Origin: Natrialbaceae archaeon Tc-Br11_E2g1
GTDB lineage: Archaea > Halobacteriota > Halobacteria > Halobacteriales > Natrialbaceae
NCBI GenBank assembly: GCA_001564255.1
Contig: LKNC01000133.1
Location: 1-7,821, forward strand
Length of the DNA stretch: 7,821 nucleotides
Direction of reading: 5' to 3'
Position numbers and translations under genes: made by a program. The notes under the pieces were generated by a model. It saw only the letters and a program-made list of their open reading frames with translations, was not told the DNA's origin and ran no database searches. Below are positions 1-4,974 of the stretch, piece by piece (position 1 is the first letter of the stretch; every line of letters begins with the position of its first letter).

Positions 1-577
1 GAAGACGACGCTGCTCGAGACGCTGTGTCAGGTCGTCGTGTTGGCCTCGATGGGCCTTCCCGTCCCCGCCGAACGGGCGGAAGTCACCCCCGTCGACGCG
101 CTGGTCTTCCATCGACGCCACGCCAGTTTCAACGCCGGCGTCCTCGAGTCGACACTGCGTTCGATCGTTCCGCCGCTTTCGGACTCGGGACGGACGCTCA
201 TGCTCGTCGACGAGTTCGAGGCGATCACCGAACCCGGGAGCGCCGCGGACTTGCTCCACGGCCTCGTCAGGCTGACCGTCGATCGGGAGGCGTTAGGCGT
301 GTTCGTCACCCACCTCGCGGAGGACCTAGAGCCCCTGCCGCCGGAAGCCCGGGTCGACGGCATCTTCGCGGAGGGGCTCGATCCGGACCTCGAACTGCTG
401 GTCGACTACCAGCCCCGGTTTGACACCGTCGGCCGGTCGACGCCGGAGTTCATCGTCTCGCGGCTGCTCGCGAACGCCGACGACCGGGTCGAACGGATGG
501 GCTTTGAGACTCTCGCCCAAGCGGTCGGTCGCGAGGCGGTCCAGCGGACGCTCGCGGATACACGCTGGAGCGAGTAG
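1..577 (+). CDS. MutS-family (MutS2-like) ATPase, C-terminal part; 5' truncated
   Basis: This is the C-terminal ATPase part of a MutS-family DNA repair or recombination protein; the reading frame is open from base 2 and its start lies outside the window. The first visible codons read KTTLLETLCQ, the second half of a P-loop (the preceding Gly codon is cut at base 1). They are followed by LASMGLPVPAE, which resembles the post-Walker-A helix of MutS2 more than that of MutS1 (GKST). Walker B is LMLVDEF at 197-217. The tail contains VDYQP and GRSTPEFIVSRLLA. No Smr nuclease domain or KOW segment follows, unlike bacterial MutS2. Haloarchaeal relatives are usually annotated as MutS or MutS5-type proteins. 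Members of this family bind DNA as dimers and couple ATP hydrolysis to conformational change, but whether this one acts in mismatch repair, anti-recombination or ribosome rescue cannot be told from the fragment. The family call is firm; the subfamily is less certain. Confidence 0.85.
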   Translation, partial: KTTLLETLCQVVVLASMGLPVPAERAEVTPVDALVFHRRHASFNAGVLESTLRSIVPPLSDSGRTLMLVDEFEAITEPGSAADLLHGLVRLTVDREALGVFVTHLAEDLEPLPPEARVDGIFAEGLDPDLELLVDYQPRFDTVGRSTPEFIVSRLLANADDRVERMGFETLAQAVGREAVQRTLADTRWSE

Positions 578-589
578 GAGACGTCGGCC

Positions 590-608
590 GTCCCGTCACC
601 GACGGGGC
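590..608 (+). terminator. Hairpin 13 bases after the MutS-like stop codon
   Basis: An inverted repeat has arms CCCGTC (592-597) and GACGGG (601-606) around the 3-base loop ACC. It is extended by a U-G wobble (591/607) and a G-C pair (590/608), giving an 8-bp stem. It lies just beyond the stop codon of the MutS-like gene in a gap between convergent genes, the expected place for a termination signal. No strong T-run follows, only a GT-rich stretch, so termination is inferred from position and structure. Confidence 0.4.
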
Positions 609-645
609 TGTGTGTCGTGGTCGTCCGGACCGGATTTCACGGCGA

Positions 646-682
646 CGGAGGAAAGGCGGCGATCGGGTCGCGGCTTTCTCCG
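646..682. terminator. Imperfect hairpin in the convergent gap, possible terminator for the minus-strand genes
   Basis: The arms CGGAG-g-AAAG (646-655) and CTTT-CTCCG (674-682, with neighbouring bases) pair with single-base bulges. Pairing continues inward through CGA (660-662) and TCG (668-670), leaving a 5-base loop. Read on the minus strand, it begins 8 bases after the stop codon of the 35-aa gene, a position fitting a 3' end signal. The structure reads almost equally well on both strands, so it could serve both converging transcripts. There is no T-tract, and function is inferred. Confidence 0.35.
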
Positions 683-690
683 GCGTGCCC

Positions 691-798
691 TCACAGTCCG
701 GACCAGTTGAGTGCCATCCACAGCACTGCGAACATCCAGCCGCCACCGGCGACGGCGGAGACGATCATCCACATGGTGTCTTTTGCGTTTTCATCCAT
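691..798 (-). CDS. 35-aa single-span membrane microprotein
   Basis: This short reading frame begins MDENAKDTMWM and ends MALNWSGL. The acidic hydrophilic N-terminus (about 8 residues) is followed by one hydrophobic segment (about residues 9-31) with a central Gly-Gly-Gly. Four Trp and five Met in 35 residues are quite unlike the Arg/Pro/Gly-rich translations that non-coding frames give in this DNA. The sequence GGTGAT (complement of 805-810) lies 6 bases before the ATG and matches the archaeal anti-Shine-Dalgarno sequence. The gene sits 64 bases downstream of the DUF6735-like gene on the same strand and may share its transcript. I do not recognise a named family. A small helper subunit or membrane anchor is possible, but no function is assigned. 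That it is a real gene is likely but unproven. Confidence 0.72.
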   Translation of the reverse strand: MDENAKDTMWMIVSAVAGGGWMFAVLWMALNWSGL

Positions 799-804
799 TA
801 TCGT

Positions 805-810
805 ATCACC
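805..810 (-). promoter_or_regulatory. Shine-Dalgarno site of the 35-aa gene
   Basis: On the minus strand GGTGAT stands 6 bases before the ATG at 798. It matches part of the archaeal consensus GGAGGTGAT and is the main evidence, besides composition, that the short frame is translated. Confidence 0.6.
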
Positions 811-862
811 CACCGGTAGATCGGTACTACCCTATCGACAACCTTTCGGTCTCGATCCGCCG

Positions 863-1432
863 TCACCGTGGTGGCGAATCGTCATCGCGGCCGTACCCGT
901 CCGGAACGTCGAAATCGTCGATCGGTTCCGGGTCGTCGCCGTCCACCCCCGTCCCGCCGTAGGTGTAGACGTGACCGTCCCCGTCCTCACGGACCCGGGC
1001 CTCGAGGTACGACCGCGCCGCCCGCCTCGAGAACGCCCCCATCTCGATCGCGTCCGCGAGGGTGGTCTTGATCCCGCGGAACCACCCACGGAGGGCGGCG
1101 TCCCGTTCGCCGGGGGGGACGGCGACGAGCGCCCCACGACCCTGTTGGCGGGAGTCGCCCCACTCGAGCCAGAGGACGCGGTAGGCGGTCACCTCGAACT
1201 CCGGGGTGACGAGATACAGCGCCTCGTGGACACAGGGGTCGAGGTGGTCGGTGAGGACGTGCTCGAGGGCGACCGAATCGGCGAGCAAGTCGGCGTCGAC
1301 GCGCCCACCGGCGAGTGGCGTCTCGGCCTCGAGGTCGCCGGCGAGGGTGAGCTCCTGACCACCCCAGTGGCTGTACCGGAGATCGTAGAGGTAATCGGGT
1401 CGCCGGTAGGCGACGAGGGCTCTGTGTCCCAT
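863..1432 (-). CDS. Haloarchaeal conserved protein, DUF6735-like
   Basis: This 189-aa acidic soluble protein has no signal peptide or membrane segment. The N-terminus MGHRALVAYRRPDYLYDLRY, followed by SHWGG, is characteristic of a haloarchaeal family that I recall as DUF6735, whose function is unknown. The body has acidic and aromatic patches such as EYLVTPEFEV-type strands (about residues 90-110) and a helical GWFRGIKTTLADAIEMGAF segment. The last 35 residues are a low-complexity Asp/Gly-rich tail (GVDGDDPEPIDDFDV), probably disordered. The ATG at 1432 is supported by a TATA-like element about 28 bases upstream, which implies a leaderless message. It follows the cis-prenyltransferase-like gene by 54 bases on the same strand and precedes the 35-aa gene, so partial co-transcription is possible. 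I see no catalytic motif. Confidence 0.85.
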   Translation of the reverse strand: MGHRALVAYRRPDYLYDLRYSHWGGQELTLAGDLEAETPLAGGRVDADLLADSVALEHVLTDHLDPCVHEALYLVTPEFEVTAYRVLWLEWGDSRQQGRGALVAVPPGERDAALRGWFRGIKTTLADAIEMGAFSRRAARSYLEARVREDGDGHVYTYGGTGVDGDDPEPIDDFDVPDGYGRDDDSPPR

Positions 1433-1456
1433 CGGCGGGGTTGGCCGCCCGCTCGC

Positions 1457-1463
1457 ATTTGAA
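1457..1463 (-). promoter_or_regulatory. TATA-like element of the DUF6735-like gene
   Basis: On the minus strand TTCAAAT is centred 28 bases before the ATG at 1432, the spacing expected for a leaderless haloarchaeal transcript. It is the only AT-rich patch in an otherwise GC-rich 54-base gap. The match to the usual TTTATA-type box is moderate. Confidence 0.4.
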
Positions 1464-1473
1464 CCCCCGGGGG
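1464..1473. repeat. Perfect 10-bp palindrome between the cis-prenyltransferase-like and DUF6735-like genes
   Basis: CCCCCGGGGG lies 13 bases after the stop codon of the upstream gene and directly beside the TATA-like element of the downstream gene (BRE side). It could be a protein binding site or simply chance in GC-rich DNA. No function is assigned. Confidence 0.3.
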
Positions 1474-1486
1474 CGTCCGGGGATCG

Positions 1487-2119
1487 TCAGCGACCGAACC
1501 GCCTCGAGCGGTTACAGAACTCCAGGACTGCCCGCAGGAAGTCCCGCTTGCGGAAGTCCCGCCAGTTTATATCGGTAAAATACAGTTCGGAGTAGACCGA
1601 TTGCCAGATCATGAAATCCGAGAGGCGTTCCGCGCCGGTCTTGATCACGAGGTCGGGTTCGGAGGGGAAGATCAGGTGCTCCTCGACGTCCGTGTCGTCG
1701 ATCCCCTCGGGGTCGATCTCGCCGGCGTCGACGCCCTCGGCGAGCGTCCGGACCGCGCTCGTAAGCTCGTGTTTGCCGCCGAGTCCGATACCGATCTGGA
1801 TCGGGGCGTCGGCGGGATCGGTGTCCTCTGGGCCGCGGACGGCGATCCCCCTGGGGGCGTCTACCGCCTCGAGTTCGCGCCTGAGCGTGGGGATCGCGGC
1901 GGAATCGAGGACGCTCACGTAGACCGTCACCCGGGTCGCGTACTCGAAAGCCCACCCGAAGAAGTCGGTGAGGGTTCCGTAGGCACCTTGCTCTAGGAGG
2001 TCCCGTTCGGTGATGACGAGGGCGACGTGGTCCGGTGGCTCGGCGTCGTGACGACGGATGCGGACGGCGAGGTACCGTTCGTACAGTCCCACAGGGAGTG
2101 GTTCCCGACCCGTCGCCAT
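1487..2119 (-). CDS. cis-prenyltransferase (UppS)-like protein with degenerate active-site motif
   Basis: This 210-aa homologue of undecaprenyl diphosphate synthase / dehydrodolichyl diphosphate synthase belongs to a family that elongates allylic diphosphates with isopentenyl units to make glycosyl carrier lipids. The C-terminal half is well conserved: DLVIKTGAERLSDF (156-169), WQSVYSELYFTD (172-183) and the terminal RRFG (206-209), with an internal GLGGKHEL counterpart of the NYGGR region (112-119). The N-terminal signature is lost. Where active enzymes have HVAIIMDGN, this protein has HVALVITER (31-39), so the catalytic Asp is Thr37. The RTGGE Arg is Lys160 and the usual Asn of SNF is Asp168. 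The length is shorter than the usual 230-300 aa. The start at 2119 is chosen because homology begins close to it and upstream codons look non-coding. It could be an accessory, non-catalytic subunit like Nus1/NgBR (inference). It is divergent from the DUF92 gene. Confidence 0.88.
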   Translation of the reverse strand: MATGREPLPVGLYERYLAVRIRRHDAEPPDHVALVITERDLLEQGAYGTLTDFFGWAFEYATRVTVYVSVLDSAAIPTLRRELEAVDAPRGIAVRGPEDTDPADAPIQIGIGLGGKHELTSAVRTLAEGVDAGEIDPEGIDDTDVEEHLIFPSEPDLVIKTGAERLSDFMIWQSVYSELYFTDINWRDFRKRDFLRAVLEFCNRSRRFGR

Positions 2120-2175
2120 ACGGGTTACGGAGAACCGTCGGCGAGACCGGACCGGGCGGGGTCGAGGCGAAAGCG

Positions 2176-2195
2176 TCGGGGGAGTTGCTCCCCGA
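2176..2195. repeat. Inverted repeat in the divergent promoter region
   Basis: Arms TCGGGG (2176-2181) and CCCCGA (2190-2195) pair, continued by AG/CT after one bulged G, with loop TTG. It lies 56 bases upstream of the cis-prenyltransferase-like start and 70 bases before the DUF92 start. It may be a stem in the leader of the minus-strand gene or an operator. Function is inferred from position only. Confidence 0.35.
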
Positions 2196-2222
2196 TACCG
2201 CCTGAAAACGACGGAAATCGGG

Positions 2223-2237
2223 TTCAAGAAGGTTGAA
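2223..2237. repeat. Interrupted palindrome upstream of the DUF92 gene
   Basis: TTCAA-GAAGG-TTGAA is a perfect 5-bp inverted repeat with a 5-base spacer. It lies 28 bases before the GTG start of the DUF92 gene, in the most AT-rich part of the 146-base divergent region, where the basal promoter should be. It may therefore be an operator overlapping the promoter. No clear TATA box could be assigned for either divergent gene. Confidence 0.3.
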
Positions 2238-2252
2238 GTAAGCGCCACAGAA

Positions 2253-2257
2253 AGGAG
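2253..2257 (+). promoter_or_regulatory. Shine-Dalgarno site deciding the GTG start of the DUF92 gene
   Basis: AGGAG stands 8 bases before the GTG at 2266. It supports this non-ATG start, whose translation MTAPVRRAGA leads directly into the first membrane helix. Confidence 0.6.
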
Positions 2258-2265
2258 CGTGTATC

Positions 2266-3591
2266 GTGACGGCACCAGTTCGGCGAGCGGGGGCGTTTGC
2301 GTTACTGTGTACGCTCTCACTCGCCGTCGCGGCCTTCGGCCCGGCAACGGGCGCGTCGATCGCCGCCGTCGTCCTGGTTCTGGCGGTCGTCGTCACCGAC
2401 GGCCCGCTTTTCGATCTCTTCGCGTTCCCCGACGACTACGAGGAGGGGCGACTCTACGGTCTGATCGCGTTCGTCCTCGCGGTGACCGCACTCGGGTTCG
2501 TCGCGATGACCTCCTCTATGTCCCTGTCGATTTTCGTCGGGGCCGTCTTGCTCGTCGGCTACGGGAACTTCGCCGAGCGACTCTCGCAGTTGCGAACCGA
2601 CGACGCCGCGGTCCGTGCCGGTGCCTTCTGTCTCGGGGGCACGGTCGCCGCGATCGTCGGACAGGTAGCGACGCTCTCGTTGCTCTCCGACCCGGTCGAG
2701 CCGACGCTTACGGTGATCACCTTTCTCGCCACGAGCGGGACGCTCCTGGCGGCACTGTTGCGTGACGTGTTGATCGTCTACGACGACCCGATCGTCATGG
2801 TCGTCGTCGGCTTGCTCCTGTGGCTGTTGGTCGAACTCGAGCCCGCGGTCGGCGCGGTCGGATTTTTCACCGCCCTGGCCGTGACGGCCGTCTTTGGCTA
2901 CGCCTCGTATGCACTCGGTGCCGCCTCCGTCGCCGGGATGCTCACCGGCGTCTTGCTCGGCTTGCTCACCATCGTCTTCGGCGGGTACGACTGGTTCGTC
3001 GTCCTCATCTCCTTTTTCGCCATCGGTAGCCTCTCGACGAAGTTCCGGTACGAACAGAAGGAAGCACGCGGAGTCGCCGAGGGGAACGACGGCGCACGCG
3101 GCAGCGCGAACGTCCTCGGCAACGCCGCCGTCGCACTCGGAGCCGTCCTCGGCTACGCCGCGAGTCTCGCTTCCCTCCTGCCGGTCGAAGCCGACGTCTT
3201 TCTGTTCGCCTTCGCCGGTTCGGTCGCCACCGCGATGAGCGATACACTCTCGAGTGAGATCGGCGGCGTCTTCGACGACCCACGCCTGATTACCACCCTA
3301 GAGCGCGTCGAACCGGGGACCGACGGCGGCGTAACCTGGCAAGGGGAGGTCGCCGGACTCGGCGGGGGCACGATCGTTGCCCTCCTCTCGTTCGCCCTGT
3401 TCCCCGATGTCGGCGCGGTCGGCGCGGTCGTCATCGCCACGGCCGGGTTCGTCGGAATGACCGTCGACAGCCTCCTCGGGGCGACGATCGAAGGGGTCGT
3501 GGTCAACAACCAGGGTGTGAACTTCCTTGCGACGCTCGCGGGGGCGATCGTCGCCGCCGCCCTCGCGCTCTCGCTCGCTCTTGTCGGCTAG
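2266..3591 (+). CDS. DUF92 / VTE6-type integral membrane protein (putative polyprenyl-phosphate kinase family)
   Basis: This 441-aa polytopic membrane protein has about 12 hydrophobic segments. The C-terminal half (about residues 195-441) is a canonical DUF92 domain: GSLSTKFRYEQKEARG (254-269), ATAMSDTLSSEIGG (321-334), PGTDGGVTWQGE (350-361), MTVDSLLGATIEG (398-410) and the closing NNQGVNF. Plant and cyanobacterial relatives (VTE6) phosphorylate phytyl phosphate, and the fold is related to CTP-dependent polyprenol kinases and cytidylyltransferases. A kinase acting on a polyprenyl phosphate is therefore plausible but unproven here. Most family members are about 250-300 aa. The extra N-terminal half (residues 1-195) is another set of membrane helices with a hydrophilic loop containing GYGNFAERLSQLRTDD (98-113). 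The GTG start has a good Shine-Dalgarno sequence. It is divergent from the cis-prenyltransferase-like gene, which also points to isoprenoid phosphate metabolism. Confidence 0.88.
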   Translation: MTAPVRRAGAFALLCTLSLAVAAFGPATGASIAAVVLVLAVVVTDGPLFDLFAFPDDYEEGRLYGLIAFVLAVTALGFVAMTSSMSLSIFVGAVLLVGYGNFAERLSQLRTDDAAVRAGAFCLGGTVAAIVGQVATLSLLSDPVEPTLTVITFLATSGTLLAALLRDVLIVYDDPIVMVVVGLLLWLLVELEPAVGAVGFFTALAVTAVFGYASYALGAASVAGMLTGVLLGLLTIVFGGYDWFVVLISFFAIGSLSTKFRYEQKEARGVAEGNDGARGSANVLGNAAVALGAVLGYAASLASLLPVEADVFLFAFAGSVATAMSDTLSSEIGGVFDDPRLITTLERVEPGTDGGVTWQGEVAGLGGGTIVALLSFALFPDVGAVGAVVIATAGFVGMTVDSLLGATIEGVVVNNQGVNFLATLAGAIVAAALALSLALVG

Positions 3592-3613
3592 TACCGTCCC
3601 CGGCGTCGACTGA

Positions 3614-3649
3614 TGGGTGAAATCGGACGACAGCGATCGATCTCACCCA
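3614..3649. terminator. Long inverted repeat between convergent DUF92 and Usp genes
   Basis: Two 12-base arms, TGGGTGAAATCG (3614-3625) and CGATCTCACCCA (3638-3649), are complementary at 11 of 12 positions and flank a 12-base loop. The repeat occupies most of the 80-base gap between two genes that converge. It begins 23 bases after the DUF92 stop and, on the other strand, 23 bases after the Usp stop. This symmetric placement suits a bidirectional terminator or an RNA-protecting stem. There is no T-run, so the role is inferred. Confidence 0.45.
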
Positions 3650-3671
3650 CCAGTTCGGGCTGTGCCCACCA

Positions 3672-4127
3672 CTAAACCGAAAGAACCGGCTGGCTCGCGT
3701 ACGCGAGGACGTACTCGGCGGCCCGCTCTAGAACTTCGGGTGACGCGTCCGACGCCGACTCCCGGGGGACGACGATGAAGTCCGCCCCGGCGGCCTCCGC
3801 GGCATCCAAGACGACGCTGCCGGGGTGGCGGGTCTTTCGCATCGGCGAGAAGCCCTGTGTCATCGAGGTCGAGAGCGGGACGTGGGCGTCGGTGGCGACG
3901 GTCTCGACGTCCCCGAGGAACTCCCGGGCCTCCGTTGCGACCTGCCGTTCGTCTACCTCCCCGTTATCGATCCCCAGGACGGTCTCACGGCCGAGGACGT
4001 ACAACGCATGGACGGAGGCGTCGTAGCGATCGGCGACGGCGATGGCGTACTCGACTGCGGTCGCGGCCTCCTCTGTCCCGTCGACCGGCGTGAGAACCAT
4101 ATCGACTGTAAACTCCCTCGCGTTCAT
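3672..4127 (-). CDS. Universal stress protein (UspA family), lacking the ATP-binding loop
   Basis: This 151-aa single-domain Usp protein is cytoplasmic. The N-terminal strand and helix are typical: MVLTPVDGTEEAATAVEYAI (10-29), then ADRYDASVHALYVLG. The later VLDAAEAAGADFIVVPRESA (106-125) is the strand that normally leads into the nucleotide loop. The G-2x-G-9x-G-S/T motif is absent; after FIVVPRE comes SASDASPEVLERAAEYVLA, so nucleotide binding is unlikely or altered. The ATG at 4127 is preferred over one at 4154, because a TATA-like element is centred 27 bases before 4127 and the 4154 codon would fall inside it. The gene diverges from a second Usp gene that does carry the motif and converges on the DUF92 gene. 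Usp proteins usually modulate stress survival or partner proteins, and the partner here is unknown. Confidence 0.9.
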   Translation of the reverse strand: MNAREFTVDMVLTPVDGTEEAATAVEYAIAVADRYDASVHALYVLGRETVLGIDNGEVDERQVATEAREFLGDVETVATDAHVPLSTSMTQGFSPMRKTRHPGSVVLDAAEAAGADFIVVPRESASDASPEVLERAAEYVLAYASQPVLSV

Positions 4128-4148
4128 ACTGGGTGGTCGGTCGCCAGC

Positions 4149-4158
4149 TATCAAAAAG
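4149..4158 (-). promoter_or_regulatory. TATA-like promoter of the minus-strand Usp gene
   Basis: On the minus strand CTTTTTGATA is centred about 27 bases before the ATG at 4127, the normal TATA-to-start distance for a leaderless message. It also excludes the longer start at 4154. Confidence 0.6.
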
Positions 4159-4186
4159 TCTCGGCCACGCGATCGTCCCGGGTGAG

Positions 4187-4192
4187 TTTATA
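4187..4192 (+). promoter_or_regulatory. TATA box of the plus-strand Usp gene
   Basis: TTTATA is centred 27 bases before the ATG at 4217. It is a textbook haloarchaeal TATA element for a leaderless transcript and supports the start at 4217 over the upstream in-frame ATG at 4133. Confidence 0.7.
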
Positions 4193-4216
4193 CCGTTCGG
4201 GCCGAAACACCCGGTC

Positions 4217-4660
4217 ATGTTCGATACGGTCATGGTCGCCACCGACGGCTCCGAAAGCGTCAGCCGGGCCGTCGACGTCGGACTCGACCTCTCATCGCGC
4301 TTCGACGCGGACGTCTACGCCCTCTCGGTGATCGACGCCGGCGAGGTCGACGCCTCACCCGAACAGCTCCGGGAGGACCTAGAGAACGCCTTAGAGAGCC
4401 ACGCCGAGGCCGCACTCGCGAGGGTCCGCGAACGGTCGCCGGCGGCGGTCACGGCCGACGTCCGGGAGGGACATCCCGCACCCGAGATCTGTGCCTACGC
4501 CAGGGAAGTCGACGCCGACCTGATCGTCACCGGAACCCGCGGGCGACACGGCGAGAACCGCTTTCTGCTCGGCAGCGTCGCCGAGACGGTCGTCGAGTCC
4601 GCACCGGTCCCCGTCCTCACCGTCCGCCAACTCGAGACGGGCGAGAAAGCGAAGACGTAG
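4217..4660 (+). CDS. Universal stress protein (UspA family), ATP-binding type
   Basis: This 147-aa single-domain cytoplasmic Usp protein starts MFDTVMVATDGSESVSRAVD, with Asp10 in the position that contacts the nucleotide base in MJ0577-type proteins. DADLIVTGTRGRHGE (99-113) is followed by NRFLLGSVAE, giving an exact G106-2x-G109-9x-G119-S120 ATP-binding loop, and then VVESAPVPVLTV (125-136). The protein is therefore expected to bind ATP. The start is fixed by a TATA box 27 bases upstream; the longer frame from 4133 would overlap the divergent promoters. It is divergent from the motif-less Usp gene and lies upstream of the Usp-fused permease, on the same strand but 322 bases apart. The permease probably has its own promoter. 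A role with the permease is inferred from context. Confidence 0.94.
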   Translation: MFDTVMVATDGSESVSRAVDVGLDLSSRFDADVYALSVIDAGEVDASPEQLREDLENALESHAEAALARVRERSPAAVTADVREGHPAPEICAYAREVDADLIVTGTRGRHGENRFLLGSVAETVVESAPVPVLTVRQLETGEKAKT

Positions 4661-4728
4661 CCTCGAGACGCCCGCCGACCGGTATCGTTGCCGGATCGAT
4701 CACGCCGCGGGTAGTGTGCCCGGCTCAC

Positions 4729-4742
4729 AACCCATACGGGTT
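4729..4742. repeat. Inverted repeat upstream of the permease promoter
   Basis: AACCC-ATAC-GGGTT is a perfect 5-bp inverted repeat with a 4-base spacer. It lies 10 bases before the TATA-like element at 4753. The position fits an operator at the BRE side of the promoter; the stem is too short to be a convincing terminator for the Usp gene. Confidence 0.35.
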
Positions 4743-4752
4743 AGTGTCGACG

Positions 4753-4758
4753 TTTATC
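4753..4758 (+). promoter_or_regulatory. TATA-like element, probable permease promoter
   Basis: TTTATC lies in the only AT-rich part of the gap, and transcription would begin near 4780. A second AT-rich patch, CTATAGTA (4771-4778), could be an alternative element or part of the initiation region. The assignment is by consensus and position. Confidence 0.45.
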
Positions 4759-4945
4759 TAGTCCGAACGACTATAGTACAGTACGGTGGCACATCTAGTA
4801 ACAACCGAGCGCCACGCATCACGACCGTTGTCCCCGGACGAACGACCGTCGCCGTGGCGGGGGTCGCCGGGACCCAGTCCGTTCGATCCACCCGGGTCAG
4901 GAGACGGACGTCCGGGCGGCAGCGGCCATCGAACCGGAGCGAGGG

Positions 4946-4974
4946 CCCCTCGACCCCGTCTCGAACTCGAGGGG
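4946..4974 (+). promoter_or_regulatory. Hairpin at the permease ribosome binding site
   Basis: The perfect 8-bp arms CCCCTCGA (4946-4953) and TCGAGGGG (4967-4974) flank a 13-base loop. The 3' arm ends at the first base of the Shine-Dalgarno sequence GGAGG (4974-4978), which is 4 bases before the ATG at 4983. A stem here would place the ribosome binding site at the foot of a stable helix and could limit or gate translation. Regulation is inferred. Confidence 0.4.

Noticed and set aside
617..1462. A 281-codon open frame on the plus strand
   Set aside because: It overlaps the 35-aa and DUF6735-like genes on the opposite strand. Its middle part is the mirror of the acidic coding sequence, with no domain and no ribosome binding site.
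2120..2347. N-terminal extension of the cis-prenyltransferase-like frame
   Set aside because: The upstream 76 codons would overlap the DUF92 gene on the other strand, and the translation is basic and non-homologous. The ATG at 2119 leads into the conserved region.
3411..3428. Tandem GGCGCGGTC repeat
   Set aside because: Two codon-level copies encoding Gly-Ala-Val in a membrane helix; an ordinary feature of low-complexity transmembrane coding sequence.
4133..4216. 28-residue N-terminal extension of the plus-strand Usp protein
   Set aside because: It would place the start upstream of the TATA box used for this gene. Usp proteins begin right at the FDTVMVATDGS strand.
4681..4694. CCGG...CCGG repeat after the plus-strand Usp gene as a terminator
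   Set aside because: Only four pairs around an 8-base loop and no T-run; too weak to report as a terminator.
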